Notes under the pieces: model-generated | Database searches by the model: none | What the model was told of the DNA's origin: nothing | Seen by the model: the letters and a program-made list of their open reading frames with translations, nothing else | Position numbers and translations under genes: made by a program | NCBI GenBank assembly: GCA_015655565.1 | Contig: JAATEU010000513.1 | Coordinates: 1 to 16,720, forward strand | Direction of reading: 5' to 3' | Origin: Clostridiales bacterium | Lineage (GTDB): Bacteria > Bacillota > Clostridia > Lachnospirales > Lachnospiraceae | DNA length: 16,720 bases | Shown: positions 6,171-13,723 of the stretch, piece after piece | Numbering within the stretch: the stretch's first letter is position 1 | Layout: each line of letters begins with the position of its first letter

Positions 6171-7568
6171 ATGGGAAGCTATGATGAAATGTCCCGGTAT
6201 ATCCTGGACAATGTCGGAGGTGCTGAGAACATTACCAATGTTACTCATTGTGCCACAAGACTTCGAATTGAGGTTGCAAAGAAAAGCAACGTCAATATGG
6301 AAGCATTGAAAACAATTCCGAATGCAGCGGGTATTGTGGACAAGGGACGTCAGCTTCAGATTATCATTGGACCAAAGGTTAATGATGCCTACAATGATTT
6401 TTTGGAATTATCTGGATGGAAGCCGGGTATGAACGCAAATGTTGAGGTAGAAGATCTGAGTGCAGGTCAACCTCATAATGCAAAATGGGTGTTAGATAAG
6501 GTGGCTGGATTTATGGCACCTGTTTTCATGCCTATTGTACCTGCCATGATTGTAGGTGGTATGATTCTGGCTCTTGCCCGTGTGGGCATCAATTATTTTG
6601 GACTGGATACCAGTACTGGTACTGTGAACATCTGTATGGCTCTGTTCCAGGCAGGCTTCACTTATTTCCCTATTTACGTCGGCTATACCATGTCAAAACA
6701 GCTGAAGATACCTGAAATATATGGTGCTTTTCTGGGTGCTGTTCTAATCTGCGACCGTATTAATGGTGTTGAAGGACTGAGTTTCCTGGGTATTCCTATT
6801 CCTCAGGTTTCATATGGTTCTACCGTATTTCCTGTTATGCTTGGTGTATTCTTTATGTATTTCGTATACAAGTTTGTAAAGAAAATCATGCCTGAAATGT
6901 TCACATTTTTTGGTACTCCTCTTCTTACAATGATCATTGTCGTACCAGTAGAGCTGATTGTGTTAGGACCTTTGGGAACCTACTTAAGCAACGGTGTTGC
7001 AGTAGTCTGCATTTGGTTAGCCAACACTCTGGGCTTTGTTACTCAGCCACTTTTGGCAGCAGTTTATCCTTATATGGTTATGTTTGGCATTGATAAAGGC
7101 ATTGGACCGATCTCCATTGCAATGATTGCAGAGCAGGGTTATGATGTTATTTTTGGTAATATGGGATTCATTTCTAACATTGCTGTAGGTGCCACTACTC
7201 TGGCTGTAGCAATCCAGTTAAAGGGCAAGGAAAACAAGGCTATGAAGGGACTTTACAGTTCCTTTGGTATGACAGCACTTTGTGGTGTAACTGAGCCTGC
7301 ATTCTATGGCGCTTTGATTTCCAGACCAAAAGCTTTGATGGGTACTGCATGTGGCGCATTAGCAGGTGGTCTGGTTGCAGGTATCTTTGGCCTGAAAAAA
7401 TATGTGCAGATAGGTTGTCCTGGTCTGATGACTTTTATCATGTACATTGATGATACTGGAAGTATGTATTTTGTAGTCATTGCTGCTATTGTGGCAGTTG
7501 TGACAATTGCAGTTGCATTTATCAGTACAAGGATCTTTATGTCAAAAGATGGGAAAAAGGCTAAATAA
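6171..7568 (+). CDS. PTS system EIIBC permease, glucose/sucrose superfamily
   Basis: A 465-residue membrane permease that imports and phosphorylates a sugar at the expense of phosphoenolpyruvate. The EIIB domain (about residues 4-80) carries the phosphorylated cysteine, Cys27 in THCATRLR. The EIIC domain (about 105-455) has roughly ten membrane segments and the conserved TEPAFYGAL loop (about 372-380), which matches the TEPAxxG substrate-site motif. The B-before-C order and the lack of an EIIA domain are typical of the sucrose/trehalose/N-acetylmuramate/beta-glucoside group; EIIA is supplied by the gene at 13190. The start ATG follows TTAGGAGGAAATTAGT. It is the first gene of the operon and is separated from the next by a hairpin. 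The sugar specificity cannot be read from sequence, and the neighbouring hydrolases argue against a plain disaccharide. Confidence 0.93.
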   Translation: MGSYDEMSRYILDNVGGAENITNVTHCATRLRIEVAKKSNVNMEALKTIPNAAGIVDKGRQLQIIIGPKVNDAYNDFLELSGWKPGMNANVEVEDLSAGQPHNAKWVLDKVAGFMAPVFMPIVPAMIVGGMILALARVGINYFGLDTSTGTVNICMALFQAGFTYFPIYVGYTMSKQLKIPEIYGAFLGAVLICDRINGVEGLSFLGIPIPQVSYGSTVFPVMLGVFFMYFVYKFVKKIMPEMFTFFGTPLLTMIIVVPVELIVLGPLGTYLSNGVAVVCIWLANTLGFVTQPLLAAVYPYMVMFGIDKGIGPISIAMIAEQGYDVIFGNMGFISNIAVGATTLAVAIQLKGKENKAMKGLYSSFGMTALCGVTEPAFYGALISRPKALMGTACGALAGGLVAGIFGLKKYVQIGCPGLMTFIMYIDDTGSMYFVVIAAIVAVVTIAVAFISTRIFMSKDGKKAK

Positions 7569-7579
7569 TTGATTTTAAT

Positions 7580-7626
7580 AATGCGGCTTCTGCCAGTTTC
7601 TGTCTGCCAGAAGTCGCATTTTCTTC
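7580..7626 (+). terminator. Intercistronic hairpin between EIIBC and first M81 gene
   Basis: AATGCGGCTTCTG (7580-7592) pairs with CAGAAGTCGCATT (7608-7620), 13 positions with one G-U pair and a 15-base loop. TTTTCTTC follows. It reads as a terminator or a processing/stability hairpin that would let the permease be made in a different amount from the downstream enzymes. No separate promoter is evident before 7659. Confidence 0.6.
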
Positions 7627-7658
7627 TGTTAAATAATAATAAATAAGGAGCGTGTATT

Positions 7659-9107
7659 ATGAAAGTCTTAATAGGTGAATTTATTACAGAGTCCAATGCA
7701 AATGTTCCATACAAAAATGAAATTACAGCATATAATATTGCTTTTGGAGATGAGTGCATTCAAAAAATGCAGGTGGGTGAGATTTTTGAAGAAGCTGGTA
7801 TTGAGGTGATTCCTGCAATTTATGCAGTAGCTGGAGCTTCTGGTGTGATTAAGAAACATACCTTTGATTACATTGAGGCCTGTTTTATTCGAACAGCAAA
7901 AGAACATCTGAATGAAATAGATGGAATCTATCTTATGCTTCATGGAGCCAGTGAGGTTGAAGAAATTGGATCCGGAGATCACCATATTCTGAAAGAAATA
8001 CGAAAAATTGTTGGTCCTTACATCCCAATTATGATTGCCTGTGATCCACATGGAAACCTGTGTGAGGAATATGTAGAAAGTGCTCAGGTAGTCCGAAGCT
8101 ACCGTCAGTCTCCACATACGGACAGTATTCCAACCCGTAAAATCGTAGCAGGAATGTTGTGTGAGAAGTTGAAAAAACGTGAGAATATTCACGCTGTATA
8201 TCGAAAATTACCGCTGATTCTGGGTGGAGAGCAGAGCGTGTCTGCTGATGAACCTGTAAGAAGTATTAATGAATATATGGATGAGTTGGAAAAGGATCCA
8301 AGAATCTTAAGTGCCAGCTGGCATGTAGGCTATATCCGTCATGATTGTGATGTAGCAGGATGTGGCATTGTGGTAACACCTATGACTGGAGCAGATCAGG
8401 AATATGCAGAAGAAATAGCAGATAAACTGGCTGCATATGTGTGGGATAAACGCCATGAGTTCCACTATACTGGTTTGACAGCTGCACCGGAGGAAGCTCT
8501 TGATCTGGCACTTTCCCAGGAGAAAGGACCAGTTTTTATCACGGATTCCGGAGATAATGTAACCAGTGGTGCAACAGGATGGAATACATATATTCTGCGT
8601 CAGGTTCTGGCAGTGAAAAATCTTCATAAAAAAATTCTTTTTGCTTCTATCTGTGATCCAAAATGTTTTGAACGTCTGAAAGTTGTTGGGATTGCCGAAG
8701 AAACTCATATTACTCTGGGTGTTGGACATGACGCAATGAGTACACCAGTAGAACTGGATGTTATCGTAAAAAGTAAGGGTGATATCGTTCGTTCTGGAAC
8801 CACGGGATCTACGATGATGGTGGTATTTGGTCACTGCGTTACAGTAAATGTAAAAGGAACCAGTATTGATATTGTGGTAGCAGGCAGTGAGAAGACATTT
8901 TCAGCTAAAATAATCTATGATCGTGCCGGTGTTGACTGGAATGATTATGATATCACTGTAGTAAAGCAGGGATATATCTTCCCGGAACTGAAGGAGGCGG
9001 CAGCGTTTTATGTAATGTCCCTGACAGATGGAGCAACTCTTCAGAATACAGCTAATATACCATTAAAGAAGATCATGAGACCAATGTATCCCGTAGACAA
9101 TATCTGA
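7659..9107 (+). CDS. M81 family (MlrC-like) metallopeptidase, paralogue 1
   Basis: A 482-residue cytoplasmic protein of the M81 family, whose prototype MlrC cleaves linear microcystin peptides as a zinc enzyme. The N-terminal DUF1485 domain (about 1-290) starts MKVLIGEFITESNANVP, matching the family's GGFxHExNTF opening with His replaced by Thr. It holds LHGAS (His95) and the metal triad Asp129 and His131 (CDPHGN) with His153 (SPHTD). The Asp-x-His and 22-residue spacing is as I recall for MlrC. The C-terminal MlrC domain (about 290-482) has TDSGDNVTSGATGWNTY, the family's D..DN...GA.G..T block. The ribosome binding site is AAGGAG. Its place between a PTS permease and EIIA suggests it acts on an imported phosphorylated compound, opening an amide or peptide bond. 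Family is secure; substrate is unknown. Confidence 0.9.
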   Translation: MKVLIGEFITESNANVPYKNEITAYNIAFGDECIQKMQVGEIFEEAGIEVIPAIYAVAGASGVIKKHTFDYIEACFIRTAKEHLNEIDGIYLMLHGASEVEEIGSGDHHILKEIRKIVGPYIPIMIACDPHGNLCEEYVESAQVVRSYRQSPHTDSIPTRKIVAGMLCEKLKKRENIHAVYRKLPLILGGEQSVSADEPVRSINEYMDELEKDPRILSASWHVGYIRHDCDVAGCGIVVTPMTGADQEYAEEIADKLAAYVWDKRHEFHYTGLTAAPEEALDLALSQEKGPVFITDSGDNVTSGATGWNTYILRQVLAVKNLHKKILFASICDPKCFERLKVVGIAEETHITLGVGHDAMSTPVELDVIVKSKGDIVRSGTTGSTMMVVFGHCVTVNVKGTSIDIVVAGSEKTFSAKIIYDRAGVDWNDYDITVVKQGYIFPELKEAAAFYVMSLTDGATLQNTANIPLKKIMRPMYPVDNI

Positions 9108-9120
9108 TGGAGGATGGAAA

Positions 9121-10563
9121 ATGAAAGTATTAACAGGATATTTTACCACGGAATCCAATGCTCATGTTCCAATAAAAAATAATATCACGGACTATGTGAT
9201 TGCTTTTGAAGATGAATGTATCCGTAAAATGCAGGTGGAAGGGGTTTTTGCAGATGAGGGAATTGAAATGATTCCGTCAATATATGCGACGGCAGGCGCA
9301 TCAGGAGTCATAAAGAAGGAAACCTTTGAGTACATAGAAGCCTGCATAGTGCGTGCAGCAAAGGAGCATCAGAATGAAATTGATGGAGTTTATCTACATT
9401 TACATGGAGCCAGTGAGGTAGAGGAAATAGGTTCCGGTGATCATCATATTTTGTCTGAGATTCGAAAAATGGTAGGACCATATGTACCAATTGCAGTGTG
9501 CTGTGATCCTCATGGAAATTTATGCAGAGACTATGTGGAAGATATTCAGATTATCCGCAGTTACCGACAGTCTCCCCATACCGACAGCCTGGATACCATG
9601 AAAAAAGTTGCAGGAATGTTGTGCCAGCTGATGAAAAAACGACAGAATATCCACGCAGTATATCGAAAATTACCACTGATTCTTGGAGGAGAACAGAGTG
9701 TGTCTGCTGATGAGCCGATGAAAAGTATCAATGCTTATATGGATACACTTGAAGAGGATTCAAGAATTTTAAGTGCCAGCTGGCATGTAGGGTATATCCG
9801 GCATGACTGTGATGTGGCTGGCTGCGGTATTGTAGTGGTTCCATCTACAGGGGCAGATCAGAAATATGCAGAAGAAGTGGCTGATAAGCTGGCTTCCTAT
9901 GTATGGGAGAAACGTCATGAGTTTCATTATACTGGTCTGACCATGTCCCTGGAAAAAGCACTCCGGCTGGCTCTTGAATTTGAAGACAAGCCAGTATTTA
10001 TTACAGATTCCGGAGATAATGTAACCAGTGGTGCAACAGGCTGGAATACCTATATATTGCGTCAGGTACTTGCAATTAAGGAACTGAAGAAACATTTTTT
10101 ATTTTCCAATATCTGTGATCCACAGACCTGGAAAAAACTTGACGCTATGGACATAGGAACGAAAACGCATATTACTTTGGGGGTAAATCAGGATGAAATG
10201 AGTAAAAGTGTGGAACTTGATGTTACGATTCGTTCTAAAGGAGGGCTGAGAGGTTATCTTATGCATCCCCATGATTTGATCTATGGTTATGCAGTTGTGA
10301 TATCGGTAGAAGGACTTCCTATTGATATTGTTGTTGCCTCAACCAGGCAGACTATGTGCGAGGAAGATCAGTTTACCAATATTGGAATTAATTGGGATAC
10401 ATATGATGTAATAGTGGTAAAACAGGGATATATATTCCCGGATTTGAAGGAAAAAGGAAAACTGTGCATCATGTCTTTAACCAATGGTGCGACATCTCAG
10501 GATACAAAATTAATTCCGTTTAAGAAAATTATGCGTCCTATGTATCCTATAGATGAGATTTAA
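9121..10563 (+). CDS. M81 family (MlrC-like) metallopeptidase, paralogue 2
   Basis: A 480-residue close relative of the gene just upstream. The two align almost end to end without gaps and share long identical stretches such as YRKLPLILGGEQSVSADEP and SASWHVGYIRHDCDVAGCG, so they arose by a tandem duplication. The metal triad is kept (CDPHGN and SPHTD), as is the TDSGDNVTSGATGWNTY block. The visible differences lie mainly in the C-terminal MlrC domain, about residues 345-425 (for example RSKGGLRGYLMHPHDLIYG against KSKGDIVRSGTTGSTMMVV), where substrate contacts may differ. The start ATG lies 13 bases after the previous stop, behind ATGGAGGATGGAAA. The retained catalytic residues argue that both copies are active, perhaps on related substrates or as a hetero-oligomer. 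Confidence 0.9.
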   Translation: MKVLTGYFTTESNAHVPIKNNITDYVIAFEDECIRKMQVEGVFADEGIEMIPSIYATAGASGVIKKETFEYIEACIVRAAKEHQNEIDGVYLHLHGASEVEEIGSGDHHILSEIRKMVGPYVPIAVCCDPHGNLCRDYVEDIQIIRSYRQSPHTDSLDTMKKVAGMLCQLMKKRQNIHAVYRKLPLILGGEQSVSADEPMKSINAYMDTLEEDSRILSASWHVGYIRHDCDVAGCGIVVVPSTGADQKYAEEVADKLASYVWEKRHEFHYTGLTMSLEKALRLALEFEDKPVFITDSGDNVTSGATGWNTYILRQVLAIKELKKHFLFSNICDPQTWKKLDAMDIGTKTHITLGVNQDEMSKSVELDVTIRSKGGLRGYLMHPHDLIYGYAVVISVEGLPIDIVVASTRQTMCEEDQFTNIGINWDTYDVIVVKQGYIFPDLKEKGKLCIMSLTNGATSQDTKLIPFKKIMRPMYPIDEI

Positions 10564-10603
10564 AAATAAATGAAAATATGATATTATCTGAAAGGAGCAG
10601 AAA

Positions 10604-12052
10604 ATGAGAATATTAGTTGGTGGATTTGTAGCAGAGTGTAATGCATATGTGGATAAGCCAATGATGCTTGAGGACTTTACCATTACAAGAGGAGGTGCTA
10701 TATCTGATATTTTATATGTTCGCGAACTGGCTGAAGACAGTAATGTTGAATTGGTCCCTAGTTTGATGGCTTATGGCGGCGGTGGAGGTCGTGTGGATAA
10801 GGATGCATTTGATTATATTCTGACTCAGTTTAAAAATTCAGTAAAAGAACACCTTCATGATATCGATGGTATGTGTTTCTTCTTTCACGGAGCATCTAGT
10901 GTCATTGATTTAGATGGAGATTCTGGCGATCATGCGCTAATTCGCGAAATACGGAAAATTACTGGTCCTTACATGCCTCTTGCAATGGTAATGGATCCAC
11001 ATGGGAATATGTCTCAGGAGCAGGCAGACCGCTGTGATATTATTCGTACCTTCCGTCATAGTCCTCATACAGATCGTAAAGAAGCACATCAGATTGTATT
11101 CAAATCTTTGGTGGATCTTGTAAATAACAGAAGAGAGATACATCCAGTTTATAAAAAAATTCCGATACTTCTGGGAGGAGAACGTTGTGTATCAACGGAT
11201 GAACCACTGGTATCCATTAATAAACTGTTAAATGAGATTGAAGACGATCCACGTATTATGACATGCTCTTATCACATTGGTTATCTGCGGCATGACAGTG
11301 CAAAATGTGGTGCTGCAGTAGTGGTAGTTCCATATACTCCACAGGATCAGGCCTATGCGGAACAGAAAGTACAGGAAATTTATGATTTTGTTTGGGCAAG
11401 ACATAGAGATTTCCATTTTACTGGTTATGCAGATGATCCGAATCAGGCATTAGAGGCTATGATGAATACAGAAGGAGGTCCGGTATTCCTGACAGATTCT
11501 GGTGATAATGTAACAGCAGGAGCACAGGGACTGAACACATATGTTCTTCGTCAGTTATTGGCATTGGAGAATTATAAAGATAAAAATATTATTGTTGCTG
11601 GAATTAATGATAAGGGATTATATGATAATGTGTTAAGCGGAATGAATGTGGGAGACCATATTGAGTGTGAAATAGGAGCCCAGAAAACAGAACTGTCAGC
11701 AAAAGTAAAAATTGCTGGAACCATTCTTTCTTTTGGAGATCTGCATCATCATTATCACAGCGAAGCTGTTGTAGGTTCATGCTGTACGATTAAACTGGAT
11801 TCTGCACCAATTACACTGATTGTTGAGAATTTCCCTGTTTCTTTTGCTGAAAAATATCAGTATGATTGTGCAAATGTGGACATGACATCTTTCAATTTCT
11901 TTGTAGTAAAGCAGGGATATTTGTATCCGGAACTGAAAGCACAGGCAAAGAATTATGTAATGTCATTGACGGACGGAACTACGATGCAGAGAACGGAACG
12001 CCTGATCTATAAGACCGTTCAGCGTCCAATCTGGCCGTTAGATAATATTTAA
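10604..12052 (+). CDS. M81 family (MlrC-like) metallopeptidase, paralogue 3 (divergent)
   Basis: A 482-residue third member, clearly older in divergence than the first two. It begins MRILVGGFVAECNAYVD and keeps FHGAS, the metal residues Asp131 and His133 (MDPHGN) and His155 (SPHTD), and TDSGDNVTAGAQGLNTY. It has a three-residue insert before GDH (IDLDGDSGDH) and a Gly-rich AYGGGGGRVD loop where the others have ATAGASGVI. The C-terminal half shows a His-rich LHHHYHSEA stretch (about residue 382) at the point where paralogues 1 and 2 differ from one another. The start follows AAAGGAGCAGAAA. It ends two bases before the next start codon, so the membrane gene depends on its translation. It probably handles a different step or a different side chain from paralogues 1 and 2. 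Confidence 0.9.
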   Translation: MRILVGGFVAECNAYVDKPMMLEDFTITRGGAISDILYVRELAEDSNVELVPSLMAYGGGGGRVDKDAFDYILTQFKNSVKEHLHDIDGMCFFFHGASSVIDLDGDSGDHALIREIRKITGPYMPLAMVMDPHGNMSQEQADRCDIIRTFRHSPHTDRKEAHQIVFKSLVDLVNNRREIHPVYKKIPILLGGERCVSTDEPLVSINKLLNEIEDDPRIMTCSYHIGYLRHDSAKCGAAVVVVPYTPQDQAYAEQKVQEIYDFVWARHRDFHFTGYADDPNQALEAMMNTEGGPVFLTDSGDNVTAGAQGLNTYVLRQLLALENYKDKNIIVAGINDKGLYDNVLSGMNVGDHIECEIGAQKTELSAKVKIAGTILSFGDLHHHYHSEAVVGSCCTIKLDSAPITLIVENFPVSFAEKYQYDCANVDMTSFNFFVVKQGYLYPELKAQAKNYVMSLTDGTTMQRTERLIYKTVQRPIWPLDNI

Positions 12053-12053
12053 A

Positions 12054-13124
12054 ATGATTTCTATATTATTAACACTGGTGGTAGCATGGGTAGGATATCG
12101 AATTGCCGGGCAACTTCGTCTTCCTGCCCCAGCTATGCTAGGGAGTATGCTGGCAGTAGGTATTACCAATGTTTTCCTGGATTATGCAGCATTGCCGTGG
12201 ATGTCCAAGGTGATTGCGCAGGCTGTGGCAGGTGCCTTCATCGGAATGCAGATCAAAAAAAAGGATGTACTGAATTTTCAATATTTGATTGGTCCTTTTT
12301 TGCTATTGACTTTACTATTGACGATCAACACATTCATTACAGGTACTGTGGTTCACACTCTGGCGGGATTTGACATGAAGACTTCATTGCTGGGTGCTGT
12401 GGCAGGAGGGGTATCTGATATATCCCTGCTCAGCATAGAACTGGGAGCTGATACACCAATTGTTGCATTGATGCAGACACTGCGTCTGGTGGGCGTTTTG
12501 TTATTCTTTCCCTACTGGATTCGCTATTTCACCAGAAAAGAAGGTATTGTGGAAGCAGATATTCGTTTGGTAACAGGTAATCCGGAGATGGGAAGTACCT
12601 GGCTTGACCGTTTGATCAGCAATAGAGAAAAAAAGCTTGCATTTACCTTTATTTTGAGTATGGCTGCTGGTTTTATGGGTAATGTCAGTCCTATTCCAGC
12701 TGGAGCCATGGTAGTTCCGATGGCAATCATAGTGTTTCTGAATGTTACGACTTCTGTGTGTTATGTACCGATTCAGCTGAAAACAGTGGCTCAGCTTTTG
12801 GCAGGAGCACTAGTGGGATGCAGTATTCGTTCTTCAACCTTGGCTATGTTAAATGGCAGATCGTTGATAGCTATGTTAGTTCTGATGGTAAACTATTGGA
12901 TTGTAAATCTTATTTACAGTATGTATTGTAAGAAAAAAAATCTGCTGGATTTAAAATCTGCCATGCTGGCGTCAGCTCCAGGAGGAGCGACAGATATGTC
13001 GCTGATTGCAGCAGATCTCAATGCGGATTTGACGAAAATTGCGTTAATTCAAGTATTACGTGCCGTCTATGCAGTTACTTTTATGCCTGCTGTAATTATT
13101 TTATTTACCCGGTGGATGGGATAA
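12054..13124 (+). CDS. AbrB-family (COG3180) integral membrane protein
   Basis: A 356-residue membrane protein with about ten hydrophobic segments in two repeated halves, the duplicated domain of the AbrB membrane family (distinct from the AbrB DNA-binding protein). Each half ends in the family signature: GGVSDISLLSIELGAD with MQTLR (about residues 116-145), and PGGATDMSLIAADLNAD with IQVLR (about 308-340). A charged loop at about 165-190 links the halves. The family is annotated as putative permeases or regulators; none I know has a firmly assigned substrate. The ATG follows the previous stop by one base with no ribosome binding site in view, which implies translational coupling to the third M81 gene. 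In this operon a role in moving a breakdown product (amino acid or carboxylate) out of or into the cell is inferred. Confidence 0.85.
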   Translation: MISILLTLVVAWVGYRIAGQLRLPAPAMLGSMLAVGITNVFLDYAALPWMSKVIAQAVAGAFIGMQIKKKDVLNFQYLIGPFLLLTLLLTINTFITGTVVHTLAGFDMKTSLLGAVAGGVSDISLLSIELGADTPIVALMQTLRLVGVLLFFPYWIRYFTRKEGIVEADIRLVTGNPEMGSTWLDRLISNREKKLAFTFILSMAAGFMGNVSPIPAGAMVVPMAIIVFLNVTTSVCYVPIQLKTVAQLLAGALVGCSIRSSTLAMLNGRSLIAMLVLMVNYWIVNLIYSMYCKKKNLLDLKSAMLASAPGGATDMSLIAADLNADLTKIALIQVLRAVYAVTFMPAVIILFTRWMG

Positions 13125-13189
13125 TTAAATAAAATATTTTGCAGTTATAATCGAACAGGTGATGGACCAGTAAATACAGGAGGAAATAT

Positions 13190-13702
13190 ATGGGATTTTT
13201 AGATTCATTATTAGGAAATAAGAGTAAAAAAGTTGGAAACATTACCTGTGTTCCCAAGACTGTTTACAGTCCTTTAAAGGGAAAAGCTATGGCATTGGAT
13301 ACTGTAGCAGATGAAGCATTTGCCAGTGGCATGATGGGATGGGGTTTGGGAATTATTCCGGCAGAAGGAAAATTATATGCACCGGCAGATGGAACGGTTG
13401 CAGCTGTCTTTCCGACGGGACACGCTGTTGGGATGCTGACACCTTGTGGCATGGAAATCCTGATGCATATTGGTATAGATACGGTGGAGTTAAACGGAAA
13501 AGGTTTCCAGGTAAAAGTAGAAGCTGGGGCAACCGTAAAAGCAGGAGATTTATTTGTTGAATTTGATACTGAATTCATCAAAAAGAGTGGATATGATACC
13601 ACAACCATGGTATTGGTTTCTAATTATATGACTTTGGGAGAGATGGAAACACCGGTAGAAGGATCTGTTGAAGTGCTGGATCCATTATTCGCATTTAATT
13701 AA
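13190..13702 (+). CDS. PTS EIIA component, Crr/glucose type
   Basis: A 170-residue soluble phosphocarrier that passes phosphate from HPr to an EIIB cysteine. The EIIA(Glc) fold is recognised by YSPLKGKAMAL near the start, PADGTVAAVFPTGHAVG with His78, and MEILMHIGIDTVEL with His93, the phosphorylated residue. Both active-site histidines are present. Length matches stand-alone Crr proteins. The ribosome binding site is AGGAGGAAATAT. It fits the EIIBC at 6171, which lacks its own EIIA, so a dedicated phosphorelay is encoded even though the two genes are separated by four others. Confidence 0.94.
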   Translation: MGFLDSLLGNKSKKVGNITCVPKTVYSPLKGKAMALDTVADEAFASGMMGWGLGIIPAEGKLYAPADGTVAAVFPTGHAVGMLTPCGMEILMHIGIDTVELNGKGFQVKVEAGATVKAGDLFVEFDTEFIKKSGYDTTTMVLVSNYMTLGEMETPVEGSVEVLDPLFAFN

Positions 13703-13723
13703 ATTTTAAAGGAGAGTATAGGA

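Noticed and set aside
8307..8834. Long minus-strand open frames inside the M81 genes
   Set aside because: They are antisense shadows of strongly conserved plus-strand coding sequence, with no ribosome binding sites or family motifs.
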